64,000 nucleotides of DNA from the NCBI GenBank assembly GCA_039583875.1, contig CM077166.1, forward strand, positions 81,218,564 through 81,282,563, read 5' to 3'. The stretch is from Platanthera guangdongensis. Taxonomy: Eukaryota; Streptophyta; Magnoliopsida; Asparagales; Orchidaceae. Position 1 is the stretch's first letter, and each line of letters opens with the position of its first letter. The notes beneath the pieces were generated by a model. That model was not told the DNA's origin. It searched no databases and saw only the letters and a program-made list of their open reading frames with translations. The position numbers and the translations under genes are program-made. Below, piece after piece: positions 56,251-64,000 of the stretch.

Positions 56251-57967
56251 CTAAACTAAGTCTTCTCCATTGATCATTCCAAGCTGATTTATAAAGAACA
56301 GGTGATTTCTCTCATCCAGAGGTTTGGTGAATATATTAGCTCTTTGTAAATCAGTGTAGATATAAATAAGATTAACTTTATTTTTGTCTACACACTCTCT
56401 AATGAAATGATGCCTAATATCTATATGATTGGTCCTACTGTGATGAACTGAATTTTGTGCTATGACTATAACACTTGTGTTATCACAAAATAGAGTTGAA
56501 TTATTTAAGTTGAGACCATAGTCTAGGAGTTGATTTTGGATTAACAACATCTGGGAACAGCAACTGCCTGCAGTTATATATTCTGTTTCAGCTGTTGATG
56601 TTGACACAGATGATTGTTTCTTACAAAACCAAGACACTAATCTCATCCCAAGGAACTGAGAAGTTCTTGAGGTGCTTTTTCTGTCTACTCTGCATCTTGT
56701 AAAGTCAGCATCTGAATATCCAGTTAAATCAAATTCTGACTCAGTGGGATACCATAGGCCTAGACTAGGACAACTCTTTATATATCTCAAAATTATTTTT
56801 AAGAAAATTAGGTGAGATTCTTTCGGGTTCACCTGGAACCTAGCACAAAGGCATGTGACAAACATAATATCAGGTCTGCTTGCTGTAAGGTATAGTAGGG
56901 ACTCAACAATGCCCCTATATATTTTCTAATCCACAGGTTTCCCATGTGCATCAGAGTCTATTACAACATTTGTAGCCATGAGTGTTTTCTTTGCTGAGGC
57001 ATCAGGCATCCCAAATTTCTTTATAAGCTCTTTAGCATATTTAGCTTGGGAGATGAAGATGCCATCAGCGAGCTGCTTCACTTGGAGACCAAGGAAGTAG
57101 GAGAGCTCACCCATGCTACTCATTTCAAATTTAGAATGCATGAGGTCAGAGAAACTCTTGTATAATTTGGAATCAGTAGACTCAAATATGATGTCATCCA
57201 CATATATTTGTACTAAAAAGGTTTGATCTTTATGATGTCTAGTGAAAAGTGTTTTATCTACTATGACTCTAATGAATTTATGCTCTATCAAAAAGCTAAC
57301 TAGGGTCTCATACCAAGCTCTTTGAGCTTGCATACCAAGCTCTTTGAGCTTGCTTTATATCATAAAGAGTTTTATGCAATTTAAATACATGATAAAGATG
57401 AGTTGGAGAGACAAAATCTGGAGGTTGTTCAACATAAACCTCTTCTTTAAGTACTGCATTCAGAAATGCACTCTTCACATCCATCTGATACACCTTGAAT
57501 TTCTTGGAGACAGCATAGGCCAGAAAAATTCTGATGACCTCTAACTTTGTAACTGGTGCAAACGTTTGATCATAATCTATGCCTTCTTCTTGCCTGTATC
57601 ATTGAGCAACAAGCATAACCTTGTTCCTCATAATTGTACCTTGGACATCCAGTTTATTTCTGTACACCCATTTGGTTCCAATGATTGGGTAGTCTTGGGG
57701 TCTTGGAATCAAATCCCAAACTCTACATCTCTCAAATTGGTTAAGTTTTTCTTGCATTGCAATGATCCAGTGAGGATCCTGCTCAGCTTCATGTATAGAT
57801 TGAGGTTCAACCTGAGAGAGAAAACAGACATGCATCAAATCTTGGTTGAGTTGATGCCTTGTCTGTACACCTGCTGATATGTCTCCAATCACTTGAGATC
57901 TAGGGTGATCCATTAGTGTGACAAGATCATTTGGTGGAGTTGGTTCAGCAACAACATTTTGAATTAA
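56251..57967 (-). pseudogene. Element E reverse transcriptase and RNase H
   Basis: In frame with the upstream integrase but after a stop at 57968. RT begins near 57840 (ERCRVWDLIPRP, GTKWVYRNKLD); a TGA at ~57598 replaces the usual Gly after VAQ. MDVKSAFLNAVLKEEVYVEQPP follows. A 22-bp tandem duplication (57311-57332 and 57333-57354) shifts the frame. The next piece has the intact catalytic YVDDIIF near 57210. A TAG at 56926 precedes RNase H (GYSDADF, STAETEY, FCDNTS, NIFTKPLDE), which is open to 56251. Catalytic residues survive but the reading frame does not. Confidence 0.87.
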
Positions 57968-59460
57968 TTACTCTTGTGGAATTATATTTGCTGTTGGATG
58001 AGGTTCAACTTCCTCAGTGCTTTCTTCTTCACTTTCTTCATTAACTTGTGGAGAAGGATATGTTGGAACCTCTTGGGTGAGGCTTAGTCCATCCAAATTC
58101 TCACACAAGTAAGACACTTGCAAAGTATTATTCGTAGAAATTTCTCTCTCCTTGCAAGACATGTTAGCCTTATCAAAAGTAACATGAATAGATTCTTCAA
58201 TTTTTAAAGATGATTTATTGAATATCCTATAAGCTTTGCTTACTTGGGAATATATTAGAAAAATTCCCTCTTCAGCCTTATCTTCAAACTTTCTAATGTA
58301 TTTCTTGTTGTTGTTATGTATATAACATGTACATCCAAATACTTTAAAATAGTTGATTTTAGGTTTCTTCCCTTTAAGTAATTCATAGTGAGTCCTATTC
58401 TTCAGTTTATTTATCAAATTCCTGTTCATGACATAGTTTGGTGTGCTTACAACCTCTGCCCAAAAGGTTAGTGACATGTAAGCATCTGCAAGCAATGTGT
58501 CTGCAGCTTCAATTATGGTCCTATTTTTCCTTTCAGCTATCCCTATTTGTTGGGGAGTTGTAGGAGCTGAGAAACAGTGCCTGATACCTTCCTTCTCACA
58601 GAACTCATGCATAAGAAGAGACTCAAACTCTATACCATGATCACTTCTGATCAATGCAACATGAGTACAGTACTCAATCTGTATGGTTCTGAGAAAATCT
58701 GTAAGAACTTTAAAGGTATCTGACTTAGTTCTCAGAAAGGACACCCAAGTGAACCTTGACAAGTCATCTACAATAACTAAAGTGTAGTATTTCCCTCCTA
58801 GGCTTTGCACAACAATGGGTCCAAAGAGATTCATGTGTAGCAAATACAAAATCTTAGGTGAATCACTTTTATTAACTGACTTAAAGCTAGTTTTAGTTTG
58901 CTTGCCTAGTTGACAAGCCCTGCAAAGACCTTCCTTCTTGTAAGAACCAGAAGGTAAGCCTCTTACAAGACCGTCTTTAGATAACCTAACAATGTTTTTC
59001 ATGTTAACATGATCTAGCCTTTTATGCCAAAGTTCATTTTGATTACAAACAGTATTAAGCAAACAAATATTTGAATTGGCAGAATAAAAATCAACTAAAT
59101 ATATATTTACTTGTCTATTTACAATTAAAATAATTTGTTTTTCTTTATTAGAGATAGTGCAGGAGATTGAGTTAAAGTGTACCTGATAACCTTCATCACA
59201 TAATTGACTTATGAAGATGAGGTTATGTTTGAGTCCTCTGACATATGTCACTTTCTTGAAGGTGACAGCTCTAATTTTCACTTCTCCATTATCTTCTGAC
59301 TGACCACACTTTGAATCACCAAAGATTACCTTTGACCCCAACTTGGACTTGTAGTTGATTAAATTGTCCTTGCTGCCAGTCATTTGTTTGGAACATCCAC
59401 TGTCCAGGTACCAGGTTTGATTAATTACTGGACAACCCTTTTCCTGCAGTAAAAACAGTT
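57968..59460 (-). pseudogene. Element E protease and integrase
   Basis: Starts immediately after the stop TAA near 59461 and is otherwise open for ~490 codons. Protease motif WYLDSGCSKQMTG at about 59412-59374; GAG-pre-integrase LWHKRLDHVNMKNI and CRACQLGKQTKTSF. Integrase core: the first catalytic position is Asn (HMNLFGP, codon 58831-58829) in place of the conserved Asp. Asp in IRSDHGIEFES and Glu in IGIAERKNRT are kept. A Ser/Glu-rich tail ends at 57968. With one of three catalytic acids missing, strand transfer by this copy is unlikely. Confidence 0.87.
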
Positions 59461-61574
59461 AGTTGTTCTTGACCCAGGTTACCTTGGGTCCTTTATATTG
59501 CTGATATGAAAAACTAGATATCACAGAGAATTATGATTGAGATTTGTGTCCTAAAGGATGATATCTTCTTGGTGGAATTATCCAGTCAGCTAATGGATTA
59601 AATGATTTCTTAGTTTGTTTAGGGTTGGTGTTATGATTACAATTTTTGTTAAGTCTTTCTGGGTTCGACGAAGTGTTGTGAGTTCGTCGACCAGAGTTCG
59701 ACGAATTGGGATGAGATCGTCGATCTCTGCCCAGAGAATGAACATGTTCATTTTCTGTGCCCCACGTTCGTCGATCTCTGCTCGACGAACCATACAGAGT
59801 TCGTCGATCGCAGTTAGACGAATAATTATAGCTAAAGTTTGCGTTCAGAGTTTGTCGACTAGAGTTCGACGAACTGTTCTTGTTTCGTCGATCTGAGTTC
59901 GACAAAATCTGCTGAACTTTGTTTTTACTTGTTTTCTGGTTTCTGTTATTTTGGTTTTTAAGGTTTGACATTTCTTCTGTGATTTGTTTATTAGTTATTA
60001 TCTCTTTGCCTTTAGCAGAAACAAACTTGATGGGGGTTGACAAAATATTCTTCTTAATAATGAGGGGCAAACTTGATGAAGCACCAAAACCCAGCTTGCC
60101 ATTCAGTCTGGCATTTACAGTGCTTGTAATGTCCATCAACTTGAGGCTTCTCCCATTGAGAGATTCCTCCAGTTGTTTGGCCTCACATAGTTGTGTTTTC
60201 AAGGAGTTGATTAGTTCATTAGCTTCATTTAATTCATCCTTTAACTTATTGTTTTTAGATGTCAGGGTTTTTGATTAGCTAGTTTTTCCCTAAATGTCTT
60301 GATTTCTTTTTCTGAATTTATTAGATCTATGCACATGGTTTTAAATTCAGTTCTAAAAGAATCAGAACTATAATTAAAAGAAGAAAGTACCAGGTCAGCC
60401 TCAGATTCTGAAGCTCCTTCACTGTCTGACTCTTCTTCATCTGAATGAGTTCTGGAAGCATCAATTGCCATGAGACAGACTTCTTTGGCCCTTGCCTCTT
60501 CTTCTTCTTCTTCACTGGAGCTGGAGGATGTTGATTCATCTTCAGTTTCACTCCATGATTCAGCTACCGATCCTTTCTCCTTTTTCTTGTATCTGTTGGA
60601 GGAAGGTCTTGAGCTGTGTTGCCTTCTGGTATCCTTCTCTCTTCTCTTATCCTTCTTTTGATTTTATGGACACTCTGAGATGAAGTGTTCAGGTTTCCTG
60701 CAAGCAAAGCAGACCACTTCTTTAGTGGGGGTTTTATCATACCTTGGCTTGTCATCCATCCTGGATGACTTTCTTCTGAAGTCTTTTCTTGCCAGCTTGT
60801 AAAATCTTTTGCCAAGTAGACCCATCAGCTCTTCATTTATTGTTGGTGCTTCTGTCTCGTCAGCAGCCTTGAATGCAATGCTGTGCTCCTTCCTTGTTGG
60901 TGGAGGTGTTCTTTGCTCAGGTGTTTCTCTGGATTTGATAAGCTGCTCATAGGGCTTTAACTTTCCCAAAAGAGATTGAAAATCTCATTCAGGCTCCTGG
61001 CCTCCTTGATGGGCCAGATCCTTGAATCCCATGAGCTTGGGAAGCACATAAAGATTTTATCGTTCACCTCTGTGAGGGTGTTGTCCTTGTCCAAGATTTT
61101 CAACTCATTGATGATTGAGCTCAACCTATTGTACATGTCTGCTACTGATTCAGTTTCCTCCTTCTTGAAATTCTTATATTGGGATATGAGATTGGATCTC
61201 CTATCCTTTCTTTCATCAGCAGATCCAGCCACCATTTGATTGAGGGAATCCCAGATGGCTTTGGCTGATGTGCATTCAGTCTCTTTTTGAAAGATGTCAT
61301 CTGACATTGTTAGGGCCAGAATATTCATAGCTTTGGCATCAGCAATTTTAGTCTTCTTCTGGGCCTCAGTCCACTCAGGTGGTGGAACTGCATTGTTGCT
61401 GGATGTTGCTGTAGAGATGGAGACAGATGGTTGAGGAGGACCTGTCACAATGGAATTAAAAATATCCTCATCAATAAAATTCATATATAACTTGATTCTT
61501 GCCTTCCAGATGACAAACCTGTTTAGGTTGCAAACTGGAGGTCTGATGCTTGCATAGTCTTTGTTCTGTGCCAT
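59461..61574 (-). pseudogene. Element E gag with zinc knuckle
   Basis: ATG at 61574; the first 205 codons are copia gag (VCNLNRFVIWKARIKLYMNF; KAIWDSLNQMVAG; SVADMYNRLSSIINELK). A frameshift near 60960 leads to a basic segment and CCHC knuckle CFACRKPEHFISEC, then TAA near 60664. The Ser/Glu tract (ADLVLSSF), a coiled coil and a Ser/Asn/Arg-rich region follow in frame pieces to 59531. The last part (59905-59660) is built on CGTCGA words. The conserved gag end GPKVTWVKNN is after the TAA at 59531 and is followed by a second TAA, then protease in the same frame. Confidence 0.85.
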
Positions 61575-61664
61575 GCTGTGTGTGCATATTTAATAGAAAT
61601 GAAAAGACAAATCTAACTCAGGATCTTTGGTTCAATGGTTAGCTTGTACAACCAAGAGAATCCT

Positions 61665-61676
61665 GCTCTGATACCA
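61665..61676 (-). other. primer-binding site of element E
   Basis: On the minus strand TGGTATCAGAGC, two bases from the LTR end; a perfect initiator Met-tRNA complement. Confidence 0.9.
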
Positions 61677-61678
61677 AT

Positions 61679-63639
61679 TAAAAGTGAGGGGTTATATCTG
61701 GAATACTCTAGAGGGGAGGTGAATAGAGTATTTAGGGTTTTTATAAAATTTTCTAACTACTTCAATCTAGTCCTAGTGCTGCAGGAATTAAATTAAAACA
61801 CAAACACAGTTATCCTAATTAGCACAACCACAACAAGAAACAAAAGGAAAGAGCAACCAGACAACACAAGAAATTTATAGTGGTTCCCCAACCTGGGTAC
61901 ATCCACTCTTTTACCACCCTGGTAGCAATCCACTCAGAGTTTTGATCAGGTGCCTGACACCAATGAGCTTTTGATCAGGTGGTCAAAAACCAAATCTCAA
62001 GTTTTTTGGTCAGGTGACTTGCAAACAGGAATAACTTTTGAAGGGAGTTAAGAACCCTTTATACAGTGGGGGGGATGAGAGATGATTTTGTCTTCTCTTT
62101 CTCAAAACAACTGAGAAGACTTTTGTGGATTTGATGTTAGCAAAGGGCTCCCCCTGAGATGTTGAATGGTTCAGGAAGATGGAGCTTTGCTACAGGGTGA
62201 TAGATCTTCAAACTCTTTGCTTAGACCAGATCAACTCCAGGAACTTCTTGACAGAATGAATATGTGTTGTCCTTTGAAGAATCCTGGAAGAATACAAAAG
62301 AAGACTCTTGATTTTGATTATTTGTTTTTCTTCCTTCTTCAACTTGCTGATGGTTTACTGGTCTAGGGCTTGTTTTGCTGTATCACTGTATTCTGTATTG
62401 CTGTAAGATTGAAGTTCTTGCAAAGAGCTGTGTATTGTCTTCTCTATCTGTGTGTATTATTTCTCAGTCACACTCGAGAGGAGGAAGAAAAATTCCTTTT
62501 ATATTTTCCAGATTATTTTCCTTTTGAAATTTGAAATCTCTTCTGCATTCATTGCTGACGGCCTGAAGAATGTTTTGCATTGATTGAGTTTCCCTAACTG
62601 TCCCATGGAAAAACGAAAAGCAATAATCCTGGAGAAGATCATAATTAATGCTCCGTTTAACGGTAATATTTAGAGAATATTTTTAGCATTAATTACTCAG
62701 AAATTATTACAGTAGGAAAGAGACAGAAGGATGAAAATAACCAAGTCTGGATTCGTCGAACAAAGAACAGAAATCGTCGAGCTGTGTCCACAGTTCGTCG
62801 AGCTGAGGAGTTGTGTTCGTCGACCAGATGACTTCTGTTCGTCGAGCTGAGTTCCAAGATCGTCGAGCAGAGAACAGATAACTGCATTCTCTAGAACCTT
62901 GCCTTTTCTGCACATCAAGTTCGTCGAGCTGAGAATTTGACTTCGTCGACCAGAGTTCAGTGAAGTGTTTTTGGACTTAGATATTTCTAGAATGAAATGC
63001 TGAAGTAGAGTATCCAGAAATCGTCGACCTGAGAACTTAGTTCGTCGAACTGAGAACTAGTTTCGTTGGGCTGAGAACTTCTAACTGCTGCTAGATAACT
63101 CTTGCCAATGTGGTCTAAGTTCTTCGAGCTGAGTCCACAGTTCTTCTTTAACTTCTTGATACAACTTCTGTGGAATGTGTCGACACAAGTCCTGTGTGTC
63201 GACACAATTGCTTCTTGTCTCGACATAGTTGTTGTTTTGACAGAAATCTGGAGTGTGTCGACACAAGTCCTGTGTGTCGACACAATTGCTGTCGACAGAT
63301 GTTCTGTGTGTCGACACAATCTGGTTTCTGGTGTCGACACAGTTGATGTCGACAAATGTTCTGTGTGTCGACACAATCTGGCTTCTGGTGTCGACACAGT
63401 TGATGTCGACAGATGTTCTGTGTGTCGACACAATCTGGCTTCTGGTGTCGACACAGCCTTTCCGAAGTGTCGACACAATTGCTTGAGTCTTTGACAGTCT
63501 GTTGAAGGCTGGTCCATGTGATGTTGATTCTAAGGACTTGACCTACACTCTAGGACGCAACCATGACCCTGACTATACATGATGGGTCATATGATCCTAA
63601 CTTAGTGAACCTAGCCCAAATCCAACTAGGGATCCAACA
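61679..63639 (-). repeat. 5' LTR of element E (1961 bp)
   Basis: TAAAAGTGAGGGG (TG changed to TA) ... GGATCCAACA on the plus strand. TATAAAA on the minus strand at 62503-62497. Same motif zones as the other LTR (62750-63060 and 63175-63480), but the TGTGTCGACACA array has a shorter unit. That accounts for much of the length difference. Confidence 0.9.
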
Positions 63640-64000
63640 ACCAACACATGAATAATATGTCACTTCGCATGTTCATTATATTTATGCATATTATTCTATC
63701 ATGCTATCTTGTATTTGCATCTTTTATCCCTTTGAGCTTTCATGTTTTTAGTAAAACACAAGTATTTTAAATAAATATATATATATATATATATTTGAAA
63801 ATCAAATATAAAATTATAAAATGATTTAAAATGACAAAAATATATTTTTCCTATATCTCTGTATGTGTTTATTGTTTGACTTTTAATAAAAAATCAAAAA
63901 TTTTAAAAACTGTTTATTACTCATTGCACTTGTTAAGAATGATTAATTATATCAATTTAAGATGAATTACAATGTGTAATTTAATTTTCAAGAATCATAA
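63640..64000 (+). repeat. AT-rich LTR-like fragment related to the LTR of copy F
   Basis: ACATGAATAATATG...CATGTTCATTATATTTATGCATATTATTCTATC aligns with 49750-49830 of copy F's LTR at roughly three quarters identity. A (TA)n run is at 63774-63796. Nothing coding. Confidence 0.5.

Larger units (their letters stand above)
50690..63639 (-). mobile_element. Element E: 12.9-kb Sirevirus-type copia with env-like ORF
   Basis: LTRs of 2010 bp (50690-52699) and 1961 bp (61679-63639). On the minus strand the order is 5' LTR, PBS, gag, protease-integrase, RT-RNase H, env-like ORF, PPT, 3' LTR. The extra ORF after RNase H, the large LTRs and the zinc-knuckle gag identify the Sirevirus (SIRE1-like) group. 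Flanks give no clear target duplication (GCTAA left, ACCAA right). All genes carry stops or frameshifts. Confidence 0.88.

Overview
This is plant nuclear DNA, most likely from a flowering plant. It is almost entirely nested LTR retrotransposons, with the first coding exon of one host gene. The evidence is Tekay-type chromovirus and Ty1/copia polyproteins, Sirevirus-type copia elements, 5S-rRNA-bearing LTRs of the Cassandra type, and an exon closely resembling the N-terminus of plant UBIQUITIN-SPECIFIC PROTEASE 15. No bacterial genes, CRISPR array or tRNA genes were seen. The species cannot be named from the sequence.

Layout. 1-5799 (minus): an open env-like ORF running off the left edge (1530 to 1), a Sirevirus gag/protease remnant (4129 to 2226), its primer-binding site and its 1.6-kb 5' LTR (4177-5799). 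5800-6155 and 29424-29521: Cassandra-type 261-bp LTRs. 6156-29423: a Ty3/gypsy chromovirus (element A, plus). Its 3' LTR is split by a second chromovirus copy (element B, 14627-23783, target duplication GATGT) and by a copia element (element C, 24539-29079, minus, target duplication AAGGC). 29518-31943: inverted Cassandra LTRs and a ~2-kb tandem duplication of the A-LTR/Cassandra junction, which preserves the empty site of element C. About 32.3-34.56 kb: a diverged solo chromovirus LTR (minus). 35161-42414: a decayed copia element (element D, minus, target duplication CTAAT). 42.4-44.8 kb: host promoter, GA-rich leader, leader intron and first coding exon of a UBP15-like gene (plus). 44.8-50.69 kb: gag fragment, Sirevirus LTR remnant G (minus), and a circularly permuted Sirevirus-like copy F (plus). 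50690-63639: a 12.9-kb Sirevirus (element E, minus) with gag, protease, integrase, RT/RNase H and an env-like ORF between 2-kb LTRs. 63640-64000: AT-rich LTR-like sequence.

How it fits together. The nesting gives a relative history: Cassandra LTRs, then A, then B in A's 3' LTR, then a tandem duplication, then C in one duplicate. All pol genes carry at least one break, and several have lost catalytic residues. Two features go beyond routine transposon annotation. First, the element A coding frame makes sense if a 76-nt intron is removed between gag and pol, with a possible second intron directly after an ATG. Second, clusters of short CpG palindromes, with a recurring TCGACGA/TCGTCGA core, occur in the LTRs of unrelated Ty3 and Ty1 families and even inside coding sequence. 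The two env-like ORFs, at opposite ends of the window, are homologous, and each has a splice-acceptor-like site just upstream of its ATG.

All calls come from reading the sequence; no database search was possible.
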